From contig NC_067196.1 in assembly GCF_000699445.3 (NCBI RefSeq), positions 77,366,364 to 77,430,363 of the forward strand: a stretch of DNA of 64,000 nt. Reading direction: 5' to 3'. Numbering within the stretch: position 1 is the first letter of the stretch; every line of letters starts with the position of its first letter. The stretch comes from Schistosoma haematobium (taxonomy: Eukaryota > Platyhelminthes > Trematoda > Strigeidida > Schistosomatidae). Positions 1-15,100 of the stretch are shown one piece after another. The notes under the pieces are model-generated. The model had not been told where the DNA came from. It worked only from the letters and a program-made list of their open reading frames with translations, and made no database searches. Position numbers and translations under genes: made by a program.

Positions 1-196
1 CAGTTTGTAATTTAAGCTATCAAGAGAAAATATTTGTTGTCAAGAAAGGCGTTACATAAAAGCCACTTCATATTTATATCCCCAAAACGGTAGATTTAAC
101 AGAACTATGATCGACACTTCTAAAATTACGTCACAAATTTGATAATCTAATCTTTATTCCGTTCTAGGTACCCGCACAGCACATCTTATCTTTTGT
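1..196. other. Left edge, downstream of the last visible HYOU1 exon
   Basis: AT-rich sequence with no recognised exon on the minus strand. An AATAAA hexamer on the minus strand at about 155-161 could be a polyadenylation signal if exon 18 ends at 197. If exon 18 is spliced at 301, this is the start of an intron. Confidence 0.4.
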
Positions 197-3100
197 TTAA
201 TGTTTACTGTATAAACAAGAGCATGAATAAATCGTTGCAAAATAAGAACGATAAAAAGTATGACCAGAAACAAACTTTGTCCACAAAAACAACCACAAAC
301 CTTTTAGTGGATCTGCAGTATTCATTTTGCTTTGCTCAGCAAACATACGAGCAATTTCTGATCTCCATAAATTCATTTTAGTGGTATGATAGCTGATTTC
401 TCGGGACAATTCACCTTCTTTACTTCGAATAGTAGAAACCAAAATCGGAGGATCTTCGTATGTTGGAGATTTGTTTAAAACTTCGGTAGATTCAGCTAAC
501 CAAGTCTGAAAGTAATTTGTATGTATACGTACATATAATGTATGAAGTATACGATATGGTAAAGAATAACTGAAACTCGTTCACACTTTACCTCACTACC
601 TGTTTGTCAACAAAAATATGATAACTTTTATTGCATCAAGCAAGCAGTGAAAAGTGCCATTTACATTCAATCAATGATTATATAAAACCTAATATTGATA
701 TAATCACCCTAGCTGATTTCACAGGATGACCATCGATGAAATACGTATTCTGACTAACTTCGGATATACTCTTGTTCTCCCGAATTCTAATCTCCAGAAT
801 CCTCCTTGTCACTTTTTTCCTCTTTCCAAATTTATTTCACTGGATTATACTCTTTAAATAACATCTTCAAACTCTAATCTTTCCGATTATTGCTTATACT
901 CTTACCGCCTCTATAACTACGGGATTTGAATCGACAACTGCATCTCTGTGCTAACGTGGTGTGGCAACTCGAACTGATGTACGTACGTACGAAGTTCTAC
1001 GTTGTTACTGACTGACTGACGTGCGACCTGTTACATTGTTACAAAGTATATATATGTATAATTAACTCTACCCAATACTCAATTCATTTGAAACTATCAA
1101 GTTCAACCTTGGTATAAATATCTATAGAAATAAAAAGTTGGAAACGAATAGTTTCTCGAATATGTATACTTTATGCATGTGATTTATGGTCTTTGACTGT
1201 TAATAGTCAAAGCATATACGAAAGTAGACAGAGTAAAATAGACAAACGAACATAAACAAGCGTAAATATGTAGAAAATTTACATGGATAGAATTATATAT
1301 GAATGCAAACAGTTTAACCAATAAAGTTACAATTACATATCCCAAGGTTCGAACAGTGGTTAATATCAATCTATCATTTCAATTAATCATATGAATGGAA
1401 ATCTCATTGTTATGTTCCAATTATATATGGGGAGTCCCCATAAATGACATAATAACATAGTTCTTTACTCAACATACATTCATTCGTATGAACACTGTAT
1501 ACTGTAATAGACAAAAAACAACTAGTCAACGTTACCTTTGATTCACCTAGTTTATTTCTTAGTGTATCAATTTCAACTTCAGTGAAGATATTTTTCCATG
1601 GTGATGATTCTTCTGAAGTTTGTTCAGAGCTATTATTTGATGCATTCTGATTTTGTTGTTGTTCAGATAGAGTGGTTCTCAATGTTTGCGAAAAAAGTTT
1701 TGATAATTCAACCATTTCATTTAATGTTTTTTGGGCTAATTCGATTGTTTTATTAAACGATAGTATTGCTTTCGCACGATGTTTAATCTCAGTAGATCTT
1801 CTCTCAATGGGAATAATTAACGATTGGATTTCTTTTATTCTGATATCATAATCCTAGAAAATAATTGAAAAGTTAAACTGATTACGTATTTCATTATTTG
1901 AGTATTTTTCTTCTTAAAATATCCAAACAGTCTATATTCGTAACACCGGATAAACTGACATGATAATATGTTGACAAAGTAGAAATAGTGAACATGTCCA
2001 GATTCAGAATGATGATTGAACGACCATGGTAAATAAACAACTATGCAGTCAAGATCAATGTTGATTACGTTCTATTTGTTTCGATATTTTAATAAACAGT
2101 ACAGAAAATTTGAAACATGGCTATTTGGCAGTACAGATTAATGGGACTTTTCACTAATTATTTACTAAATTTTAAATAAGCAGTGGTGACAATCGACACC
2201 TTATTGACATCTTGCTCACTGTAATGTGTAAGAGCTCTGATATTGATCCTGTATAGGATCGTAGAAGCGGAGTATTGAAGACACGCAGACTAATTAGCTG
2301 TTTGCGGTCAACGTCATTTAGCGACGGCGATATTTACCATCAACTCCCCACTTCTGAAAATAATTGAGGTACAGGGTTTTAATGGATGCAGACAGCCATA
2401 GTTTTTTTTGGTGCTAAGCTAATTCTACAGTAAGATGCAAGTACATATGAATATGCTACACTTATGCATGAACAAAAAATTCACATGAATTTATAAAGTT
2501 AACACAGCAAATCATTAATGTTTATGCTTCTGTATAAGTATACTGTGAAACTATTGGTTGTAAGAGATTCATATAATTATGTACGAAGAAACTATCCAGT
2601 CATGTGAATAGAATTAGATAAGAAAGTGAACAGGAAATCCTTTCAGTTGAAAGTTGATTGCCTAAACAGATTTATAGAGATTCTTTGTGAAAATTATATT
2701 GAAAATGAGTGATTGAAATTTAAATAATTCCAATATATTATCCAACAGTTTTGCCTGGACTTCTTCAGGGTCATAGTTGAAATCAAAATTATCAAACAAT
2801 ATATAACTCTCAATAATTAAATCTACACCAATAATAATATTCAGAGGATTTTAGAAAGTAAGAAAATCTGATTCAGTAAAATGTGAATAATGTGAAAAGG
2901 AATGAGTATGTGTATGTGTACCCCTATATTATTAATAGGTACCATTTAGTAAATGAATCCAGTATCTGTCAACTACCGACGACATAACGATCACATTGTT
3001 TATCAAAAGAGAATTTATACATTTTATTTTTAAGACTAATTAAAAATACTTTTAAAATAATAATACCTTATAAACTACAGTTCCGTACTCTAAAAAATAA

Positions 3101-6100
3101 ACACTAACAACTTGTTGAATTATTCTTTTTTAATTTCAATGGTTAAGATCATGAGTCAGTTGAAGCTAGACCACTATGGAAAACCTGGGAGCACTGGATA
3201 GCCATCTCATCCTATTGTGGGACTCCTCAGCAGTGCGCATCCACGACCTCACCCCGGGCCTACTGGTCTCGCGCGCGAGCACTTAACCACTAGACCACTG
3301 AACCGGCATCCAAAGGTGTTAATGTCTAACTCCAACTAATTCACGAAATTGAGCGACACATCCACCATTGTCTTCAGTAGGTTACTATCTATTTGAACTC
3401 CACTGGTCACTACTTCTCACTAGAACTCCAGGATATACATCTTGAAGCCAGTCACTAGTGAGCATATGTTGATTAATATCAGATGGGTTTTGTGAATATT
3501 ATAGTAATTTCAATAGTTGAGATCATGAGTGCACACTGCTGAGGAGTCCCACAATAGGAAGAAACGGCCGTCCAGTGCTTCCAGGTTTTCCATAGTGATC
3601 TAGCTTCAACTGACTCATGATCTTAACCATTGAAATTATTGTAATATCCACAAAACCCATCTGATATTCTTTTTTAGTTTGATAAATTAGAAAATCTTTT
3701 TAGAATGATCAAAGATAGTGGATTCATTCGATTAATCAACAGTATAGATATATATTATTTGATTAATAATTTACTACACAAAATCTTCTTCATTTAACAA
3801 AGTTAAAGTCAATAGGATTACATAAATATGAGACTAAATGATTGTTTAATAACTCGACTTAAATGATAATCTTCTACAGTCTGTGACATCAGGACGAAAC
3901 GGTCGTCCAGTGCTTCCAGGTTTTTCATGGTGGTTTAGCTTCAATTGACTCATGATTTTAACTATTGAAATCTCCACAAAACCCCTTCTGAGAAGTATAA
4001 ATGATGATAAACTCACATTCTTTAGACCAGTATGACCTTGTTCATCAAACCAACTGGATGCGATTTGTAATACATTATCTAACTGTTTAAGTTCCTCTTC
4101 AGTACCATATTTCTTATAATCAGTTGAAATCATATCATTTGTATTGAGCAATAAAGTTTCAAGCAGATTAATAGACTGGTCTAAAGCAGCTCTCTCTTTA
4201 TCTGCTTCACGTAACTTCTCCAATCTTGATGCAACAAAAAACATAGATCAGTAGACAATGAAAAACAGAAAATATAAATTCATAACATAATAAAAAGATT
4301 ACCTTTAAAGGAATGACTGCTAAAAACGCATGATTTATTAATATGTGGAAATTTTGACGTCAGATTACATTCATAGGCTTAATCAATCTATGAAATATCC
4401 CCACCATAATAAACCATGCTCTTCTACAGAAGACAGTAAGGAAATTACACTCTTACTCTCAAAACATTATTATACGATAGCATGGCAATAATTTATCTTG
4501 TCTTATGTCTTCGTGTCGCAGATATGCACATAAATAAAATGAAGTCGGATGTTATAGGCACAGAACTAATCAACGGATATTCATAGGGCCGTCCATGATA
4601 TTTGGAAAAGCATAAGTACAACCAGAATGCATCTAATGAAGTTGTTCCGTTCCAATATAAATTAGTGTTGTATCAAGTTTATTATATAAAATTTGGCAAT
4701 AGTATCTAAAGTATAAGGATTGAGTAAGTCAATAAAATGAAAAAAAATTATTAAGATAATTACCCTTAAAAAACATTAGGTTATTTTACAACTTACTTAG
4801 ATTGTGACACAATTGATTCTTTAGCAGTCAAGTCAGGAAAATCTAAATAAACAACTTCATAGTCGATAGGTTCAAAAAATGGTCCTGTAGACTTTGAAAG
4901 GTAAAAGTGAAATGTACAAATCATTAAAATAGTATGTCATCAACGTACAATAGATATACACAATAAGCATAAATGAGGAATGAAACTCAAACTACATAAG
5001 TAGTATGCATGCATGGTTCGATTAAAACATAAAGCAAAACTAATTATAGCAAACAGAAGCTATGATCAAAATCTTTAAAATAAAAGATACATAATAAGAT
5101 TTTACTACTCAATGAAAGCAAATATAAGCAAATTAGAATGGGATGCAAATAAACTACCTTTACATCTACTGTTAATTGATCTTTGCCAGATACGTTATCG
5201 TCATTAACAGAAATAGTTTGGTTGTTTAAAATGGTCTGTAACAGTTAAAGAAACTCAATAGCTGTAATTGTATTCAAATCGAATAGAAATAATAGATTTT
5301 CTATGACAAGTTAAAGAAATGAGGTCATAATAAAGCCATCGAACATACAACAAAAAGATAATTGTGATGGATTTTAGTTGAGCGGTTTGTAAGCAATAAT
5401 TAGTGATGAAGTAAATTAGACACACTAGTATAATTTTAAAAATCAGAATAAAGAAGTTATATCGCATTATACCAGTCAGTTAGTCAAATGAGAAGTAACA
5501 CGTGGTATGTGTGTACAACGGTTCAAATCGCCACATCCGTTAGCATCGCGAATCCCAGAGTAGTAGAAGTGGTAACATGATTAGTGGTAATAGGAAAGAT
5601 CAGGCATCGAAGATACGATTTAAGGGAATATAAATTAGTGAAATAAAAGTATGAAAAATTCAGAAGCTTAGATTTTCGGGGAACACAAGGAGTTTATTAG
5701 ATATATATGTATACTGATGACAGCACTGAGAACGAGAGAGCGAGTTGAAGGTTTAATACCTAAATCATCTTGAAATGAGTAGATAAACTTGTTAGTCATT
5801 GTGAAAGATGTTTCGATTTTCGAATGGAATCATTTCAAGGGAATTACTTCAAAATTTTGGTGAAATTAAACTGCTAAAAATTCAACAGTAGTCTGTCCCC
5901 ACATTGCATAATGGGTAAATGAAACCCACAAAAAATCAGTTTACTTAAAATTTGTAAAATTTCACAGTAATTTAGCTAGATCATCAATCAGCTAACTGTA
6001 TAATCACTACATCAGAGCTGGCTGCTCTAGAAAATTGTGTGAATCCGATTGGACAAACCACCAAGGAACTCGACAGCTTTTATGCTACCATGATTTTACT

Positions 6101-9100
6101 GGTAAAACCCGTTAGTCAGTGTGATCATCAACTAACAACACATTTTCGTTCTAATACATATTCAGCGGTCTGACAAACAAACTAAACAATATAAGACCTA
6201 TGGTAATAGGATGTATTATTTTAGTCTATCTAATTGCTTAACACTAATCTACCAAGCACATATTAGTGTATTTGGCTTTAAACCACACTCCAAGTGTGGT
6301 GCATGCTGTTTATGTCCACATACATAAGTAGTATGTAACACCAATCGGAAGTGGAAAACCTGGCAGCAGAAGATTGAGATAATCGAGTCGAAGAGAACGG
6401 AAACCGAGAGTAACTATTATGGCAATGAAGAAACGATGAAGTTTGAGACAATTGATGGAGGATGTAGAAATGAAATACTGGACGTACGGTTTTCACATTT
6501 GATGGAAGTACTCTGTAACTTTGCATTAAAATACAACTCGTCGTCCTCACCTGTGTTTTCGACCACAACAATACTAGCCAATTGCCCAAAGAAAAGTGAA
6601 GTGAGACTCGAACTCGCAACTTAGTGGCTGAAAGCTAAGTCTCCTAATCACTGAGCGACCGCTCTATTGATTTCTTAACATAATGTACAATAGTAGCTCA
6701 TAAAAGTAACACGACAGAATGAATTACAGTAAATTTTTTTAAAAAAAACAGGAGAAATAAGTTTAAAATTTACAGGGAGTATATTTACTGTTGGATAAGA
6801 TCATGTAGGATCATTCAAAAGTGTTTGTTACTCCAGATAACATTTCTTCACGATCCATATAAAATTATTACTTAAAAGGATCACCCTTAATATATCATTT
6901 TAGAAAAAAAACTATTAAAAAAACATCACTAAATCTAATATTAATTATTAAGAAATAATAGTAAACTTACAGAGTTTTTAGTAATATTCACTGTATTGAC
7001 ATGAGTCAAATTAACGCCACCATCATCTGTTGTGTTGACAGCAGTATCCTGTTCGGGTACATTTTTATCAACATTTGCACCGTCACCTCCACCAAATAAT
7101 CCACTTAAAGTACTACCAATTTCTATAAGCGAAAAAAAAATTTAAACAGTCAAATGTTTTAAAAGTATCTACAGATCATCTATAAATATAAGCTAACGTG
7201 ATCAAGAGAAAAATATCTCTTTTGCAAAAACACAGAACAATAGAAATTATGATAGCTAAAGTTGACAAGCAAACTATCCTTTCTATAAGCCTACTTAGAC
7301 AGTGTTATACTTAAACCAAGTTATTTATTTATTATTTATTTGAGCACATAAATATTGGTACAAAAGAGCACCGAATACGTACGCGCCACACAAGTTACTT
7401 GATTTGTGTGTGGGCTGGGATACTGCCCGGCGGCCCAGATCGAAGCAGGTACTTAAACCAAGAGGTCAACAATGTTAGTAATTCTAATACGTAAACACTA
7501 AATACAATACTATAAGTAATCATTATGAAGTAATTTTGTGAAATATGATATTGGAGTGAAAAACCATTTCAGTAGCACTGATGAAGAAAATCAGTGAAAT
7601 GTTACTGAATGCAATCTGGTTGGATGTGAGACATTTTTTTTTCACCTTTAACCATTACCAGTAGAATAAAATAGAACTGTGCGAAAAAAAGGTACGTTAG
7701 CACCTACTAACTTAACGTGAATATGCCAACGACAGACCACAGAATATTATTTACCAACTTACTTTCAAAAGTAGATTTCGCCTTATTTGAATCATTAGAT
7801 ATTCCTTTTTTTTCAATAGGATGAAATATACAACTTACACCGCTAAGAACAAGAATTCCATTGTGATCCATAATAAAATGTGCTTTGACACCTCGAGGCT
7901 CAGCAAACGAATAGTGTTTAGCTGATTTTGATACATTTCTCGTAGTGATATGACTAAGATTGTAGTTTGGACCTTGGAAACTAAGGATTATATGAACAAT
8001 TAGAAATAATGTTAAAGTATTGGCGATGACAGTAATTAATATGAGAGTATATAAGGTGACAATATGTTCAATAGGTACACAAACTAATTCGATTCGGTAC
8101 AATTGATGAAGCACCTGGGACAGATAAATGGATTAGTCAAAACAGAAAAGAAGAAATTTAAGCTAACGATACGAACATCTATCAAATAGATTTAACTGCT
8201 TTTACCATGAACAATTGACTATTTTAAGGAATAATCAATTCATTTTGATATAAATTACCGTTGATCGTCTATTTTGGAAGGGCTTTATTTTCAAACAATG
8301 AGCAAATGATATAAATATATTTGGGTAACATATCCAATAGTTCTGGGATTAAAAGAAATGCTTATTAAATAAGCGAGTTTAATATGGCCCTGATTAATTG
8401 TTTTATATTACTCTAAATAGAGGTATAGACATACAAATCCAACGATTTGACATTTATAAAACAGATATATTTTTATTGATTCTCGTTAGACTGCTGTGAT
8501 TTACGTTATTGGATATATCCAATCGAACTAGGAGTGAATAGTTTTTATAACTCACTTTTTGTACATCATATAAGCTGTCATAATCAAAGTCGCTAGATTG
8601 TTGGACAATATGCTAAGGTTTTTAAACCAAGTAGTTTAAGTTGACACAAAAAGGAAAATGATATGTGATGGTGAAGAAATGTGATTACCGTTAAACACTA
8701 GATGTTAACAGGTAGAGATCTCTTACAGTTTGTTTAAGAAAAAATAACCCCAAGTGTATACCATTTGGGAAATTTTCACTTTTCACAACAGCAAGAAATA
8801 CAACTTGTTTTCGCTTCCATACACTGACTACTTTGAATTATTATCCCTTCTCTGGCTTCTATTCATCTTGTCATATATTCAGAGAGGTGGATAAAAACTG
8901 AAATTTTTCTGACCGAATAATGTAAACATAATTCCATTGATGACAAAAAGTACTAGGTAAATATGATAAATCTGACAACGAAGTTATGAAGTATAGTTAT
9001 TTCAACCGTTAGGCTATTTGCGTTTGCCTCACGCATAAGAAACGATAGTATGAAGTGATAAATTTCAGAAAAATAATTAACTACTTGTAAGCAATCGTCG

Positions 9101-12100
9101 TAAATATTTTAAATTAAAATAACGGAACAATATTTACCGAGCAGCATCTCCATCAAGATCGACATAATTAACATAGAAGTCTAAGTCATTAATATGTCGA
9201 TTGAATTTGATTGCGCGTTTTTGAGGAAAAATAGCTCCACGGGGAAAAAGAACTTGTCGAACATAAGATCCATCCTGTTGATCATCGATATGTGAATCTT
9301 TGTCTGACTTATCGCTTGGTAACGGTGGAGCACGCATAAAATCAACCTGTAACATTTAAAACATATATATATATATGCATAAGATTCAGATGCTAACCTT
9401 TAAAATACGGAACAGGAGGAGACAATAATTTAAACTAATGAAACAACGGTACTTAACAATGGAAAACGGAGCAAATTAATTGGAAGAAATGTTAAGTATT
9501 TAGGGATTTATTTAATTTCATCTCCCGTATTTGCGAAATTCAAACTGTAGTTTTAACATAACTGAACCTTTGTAAATTATACTGTGACACCTAGATGATT
9601 AGAAATATGTGAAAAATGGGACTACTGACTTTGGCACCATACTAAATTTTCAATTTTCCATGTTTGTACATATTAAATTTTAGATTATCAATGTTGCCAA
9701 GCGATCGAAAATCTGAAAATTAGTACAGTTCGAATTATTCCGGTGAGTTTATATATGTCCCACAAGCGAACTACTTACTTAAAACAGGCTGTGACTATCA
9801 CTTCAGAATTCTTACAAATACACGATAAGTTAGATTCTTAGTTTTAACAAACCTTAACAGCAGGGATAGCCGTGTTAAATGTAAGGATAAATAAGTAAGA
9901 AACGTTCATTATAAATGTATCTGAAACTTACAGCAATAGGATAAAGATTATAGTCTTTAACAATGAAACGAGTAACACGAAACCCAGGAGTATGAAATGC
10001 AGCTTGATACACGGCACCTAATGCGGCAGCATCATCACTATTAACACCTCTGTGTAATTCTGACCTAGGTAAAAAATAGTACAAAATTACAATTGATTGA
10101 GTTTATGATACAAAATGGTTGAAACACAGTCTTTACAGTATCTTGCATTCCTCAAGATTTGACGACCCCAGATTTATTCCCTCAGGGTTCCATAGGTTTT
10201 CATTCCTGAGAAGTCCTGAACCAAAATGAAAAGGCCATTTAATCCACATTAGTTTCCAATAGCTCTTCAGTTAATTTCAGTTCACTATGCGAACTAACTT
10301 CAAAGTACACGATGACAGGAGCTTTATAATGTTCATTATACATTACGTGATATTATAATGCTAATCATATACTTTGAAAAATTACTATTTTAAATACGTA
10401 AGTTCATCAATAAATAACACGGGAAATACGATCTTAACAAAAAGAATAAAAATGGAATCAATAACAAGAGTAATTCATCAGTAGCTATACATAGGAATCC
10501 ATCAACTGACTTTGTGTGGTGTTATGATGTTCAAATACTATAATTTGTTCTTTGTAGTATGCAACCAATTTTTTGTCTACAAAGTTTATTGTCAATAACA
10601 GTCAATTACAACTCATAGACATGAAATTCAAAAAAAAATCCGTTTCCTTCTTTATAAAAACGGTTTGAATATTGATTACACCAGACAAATGTTGGACAGC
10701 TGGATGACATAAAATACTCTTGAGTTAACGGATGTATTGTACATTCAGAATAATAGTACGTAATATATACAAGTAAAGATTGTGCAGCACTAAAAACAGA
10801 CTAAAATACAGGAAAGAGCTGGAAAGGATTGCTCGGGACAGGGTTGGATGGAGAATGCTGCTAAGCGGCCAATGCTCCTTCACGAGGAGTCAGTCAGTCA
10901 GTCAGCTACAACGTAGGACCAGGCACATTTATGCATCGGTTCAAGTTCCCATATCTCATTAACACAAAAAGATGGACACCGGATTCATAAAAGTAGTTAA
11001 TTCAGAGGTCGTAATATATAAAAGAAAGATTGCAGTAAGGATATAGTACAGGAAGAAAGGATTAGTTCGTAGAAAGAAAGATATGAAACAATTTTAATCT
11101 CTTAGTTTAAGGGGAGATAGAGAGTTTATACACCGACGCCATTGTGATCGATTCTGAGCCATGTCACCTACAGTCTCCAACCACTGGTTACGACAGTCAC
11201 GCGGACCCCAACCAGCTAATCTGCATCTACCAACATGGTTCAGACTAGAAGTTAGTGACTTCAAGCACTGGTGCCCCTAACACTCTTCCAACCATCCCGA
11301 ACGCCGGTTAGCATTCCACGTCGTGGTAATCGGTGTTCGGGCATACGTAACACGTGGCCCAACCATCTCAGTCGATGAAGATTCACAACCTCATCGACTG
11401 ATTTACCATCCTTCCCTAATACCCTGCGTCGAACCTCACTATTACTTACCCGGTGATCCCAGAAGACGCCAACAATATTTCTAAGGCATCTGTGGTCAAA
11501 CGCTAGTAGCTTACGAGTGTCTTCTACTCTTAATGGCCATGTTTCGCTGCCGTAAAGTAAAACAGAACGGACTGCTGCGCAGTATACTTGTCCTTTTATT
11601 GATAGACGGATATCTCGCCTTCGCCATAGGTGACGTAAGTTGGCAAAAGCCAAACGAGCTTTTCGTATCCGTGCTGAGATTTCGTCAGACACCAACCCAT
11701 TAGGGCTGATCAGACTTCCAAGATAAGTGAAGTTGTCAACACCTTCGACTACTTCACTCCCTATCCTTAGTTCAGGTGTTGACGCAGACCAGTCCTGAAG
11801 CAACAACTTGCATTTAGAGGGAGAGAAGCGCATTCCAAACATTCTGGCATTGTTGCTCAGTGCTACTAAAAGACTCTGCATTCTATCAGCGTCTTCACCA
11901 AACAGGACTATATCATCTGCGTATTCTAAGTCGGTAAGCGGACCTCCTGGAAGGAGATCAATACCCGAGAATTCAGTAGACGAGTGTTATTTCCATCAAT
12001 AGGTCTATGATGAAGTTAAACAAAAATGGGGAAAGTGGACAGCCTTGACGGACACCACTTGAGGTTGCAAAAGTAGATGACAGTTCGCCATAAGCTCTGA

Positions 12101-15100
12101 CTCGACTAGTAGTGTTCGAGTAAAGAGCCTTTACAAGGTTTATGTACTTCTGTGGTACGCCTTTCAATGACAGACACTGCCACAGAATCTCGCGGTCTAC
12201 CGAGTCAAATGCTGCTTTTAAGTCGAGAAAGACCACCATTGTCGGACGCCGATAAGTATGCATATGTTCTAGAACCTGACGAGTGGTGAATATGTGGTCT
12301 ATGCAGCCACGACCAGGTCTGAAGCCAGCATGATTCTCTCGTGTTTGCAGTTCATGAGTCTTAATTAAGCGTCTGATAATTATCGAGGCCAGTATTTTAG
12401 ATACTATGTTTGTTAAACTAATCCCTCTGTGGTTGTCACAGGATGATTTTGACCCTTTCTTATATATTGGGACGATAAGTGATTGCGACCAGTCAGATGG
12501 GATAAAGTCTAATTCCCAGATCTTAGCTAAAATATTAGTCAACTTAATCGCTAGAATTGGACCACCATCATTAAAGACCTCTGGAGCCAATCCATCTGGA
12601 CCAGCTGCCCTTCCTCGTTTCAGATTAACTATAGCCTTTTGAACTTCAGCAAGAGTCGGGGGACCTACTTCAATGTTCCATTCACACTGTCTGGGAATGG
12701 AGGGTAGTTGAAGAGTAGCTGAAGGCCAGCTGAACTGTTCCCTAAAGTGTTCCGCCCATCGTTCTAAACGCCTGGACTTGGAGCAGATGAGTGTATCGTC
12801 TTTTTCCGATATAATCTCACACTTGACTTATTGATTCCAGTTTCTTTTATTAGTCTGTAGAGCTGTCTTGTGTTCCCCATAGCCGCCGCCTTTTCCATCT
12901 CTTTTGCTTTCGTTGCCCACCACTGCTCACGGTCGTTCCTTAGACTTTTGCTTAACCTAGATCTGATTTGTTGTCGCTCTTCATCGTGTTCAGAGCCTGA
13001 CGGGATGAGTTTGCGAGAATCCATCAGTACAATAGACCTTGAGGAAATCCATTGGTTCTTTGTAACCCTGTGGTTTAAATCACTGATAGATGTCACTATT
13101 GTTTCCACAGCTTTTTGTATAGCTTTCCAAGCAACATCTGGGTCAACCTCGGTTTCAGAACTACCTAAGTGTGACCTCAGTTGTTCCTGGAACCTACTTT
13201 TGGTTTTCTCGCTACTCAATTCAGTTATAATGGCTCTTTTTAGTGTGGCGTTTTTGCGTCCAGTGAGGCGCAAGCAGATGCGTGCCCGTATTAGGGCGTG
13301 GTCGGAGTCCAAGCAGGTACTCCAGAATGAGCGACAATCTTCTACCGATCCTCTACAACGATGACTGACGACAATATGGTCTATTTGAGTCCATCGTTGG
13401 TTTGGTGTAGGGGGTCGCCATGTTAAACGATGTCTCTCATTATGCTTAAAATTTGTAATTGCTAAAAATAAACGATTGTCTGAGCACAGTTGCAGCAAAC
13501 GATCACCATTATCTGTTCGTTGTGCCGGAATACTAAAATACTGTTATAATCTCTGTCTTTCTTCTTACGGTCGCTGCTAGCGACTGCATCACAAGACGTA
13601 CTTGAAATAGCATGTGAATTCGAGCAGTGGATGTTAAGCTGTTGAGTCAGAGTCTCCAACAACCGCATTTGTGCATCAAGTTGTGCTTGCTGTTGTTGTA
13701 GTATTCGGTTAAGCTGGTCATCTGATATGGGCATCTTGAATTTGTTTTCCTTTTTCCCCGTCGCCACTGTTATAACTCTGTCTTTCTTCTTACGGTTAAT
13801 GACCCAGCTATTCCTATTGCTTAGTATTCTCGGACACCGATTCACTCGACAAGTCCCCAAATCAGAACACGGTTGAACAGGAAAAAGATTATATTCCAAA
13901 TAGCAAGTCAGAAGCCAGTAGGAAGCACAATAGGGGAAAACGTCGGTATATTTATAGTTTTTACATAAGAAGATTCCAGAGTATTCTCCGACTATCGACT
14001 AGTGCTGATTGGATAAGAATCAGCCAATCAGCGTGCACCAAAGCAATCATGCATTGAGCATGCTTTAATCTAGTCTATGTCCCGCTAACACCTCCCCTCT
14101 GAGCAGATTCGTAGGATCTGGTGCTAGGGTCCAACTGCAACTGAGTGACTGGCTTGTGCTTCCGATTAGTCCATCGTCTAGGCAATAAAGAAGTATCACT
14201 CTTTTCTTGCACAGAAACTGATGTGTCTATTCCCGGCGTTTTGATTTCAAAGGTGTCTAGCAGAACATCAAGAGGTAATCGATATTGAATCTTGTTGCTG
14301 GCTATCGAGGTTGCTTTCAATTGGTTAGCATGACGTACCCAAACTTCCGAGCCAACTGACACCTCGTAAACCACACTCCCCTTCTTTCTCAAGATCCGAC
14401 CAGCTGTCCATGTAGGATGTTTCCCACGATAGTCCATAGCAAGTACTTTTTGTCCCACCGTGAACAATCGTCTTTGTGCCCCATGATGTCGGTTGAACTG
14501 ATTCTCCATCGATAGGTTTCGTTGGGGTTCAATAGCTGGCGTAGGACGGATGACATCGAAATGTGTTCGTATTTTTCTTTTCGGTTTTCCTAGTAACCTA
14601 TCACCTGTCTTCTTTGGAAGTACTGGGGTGTCCAATGATGAACGCGATACGTTACAGACACTGTTAATTGGTACATCCATTATTCCAAGTTTGTCTAACA
14701 TATCTAGACCAAGAAGATCAAGGTTCGGCCGTTCTGTTAGGTAACATATTCCTGTACAGTTAGTTCCATTGAAGGAAAATTCACACTGTAATTCACCAAC
14801 CAGTTTTAGCACACCACCTGATGCGTTTTTAGCCGTTTTCTTAGATGGATTCATTGGCGGTTTACCCAGCAAGTTATACGTTTCTCTAGACACTAACGTG
14901 ATATCTGATGCCGTGTCAATTTGAAGACGAGCTGATATGCCGTTTATCTGGATGGTAACATACTTTCTCCGAATGTCATAGTTTGTTTGAAAAGCAGCTA
15001 CCAGAGAAAGAGATTTAGACTCGGCTGATTTCACATGTCGAGGACGTTTATGCTTCTTCTTAGGCTGAGACGTACGCTTCGGTGGACAATGACCTTCTTT

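Noticed and set aside
6600..6665. tRNA gene on the minus strand
   Set aside because: A- and B-boxes are present, but the anticodon stem would close a loop of about 10 bases and the segment continues into a repeated SINE body.
12870..13364. Plus-strand frame of 164 codons
   Set aside because: It lies antisense to the RTE reverse transcriptase linker, whose motifs are clear on the minus strand.
13462..13899. Separate gene of 145 codons
   Set aside because: It repeats the start of the gypsy frame and runs through the composite 3' LTR into the RTE; it is a by-product of the direct repeat.
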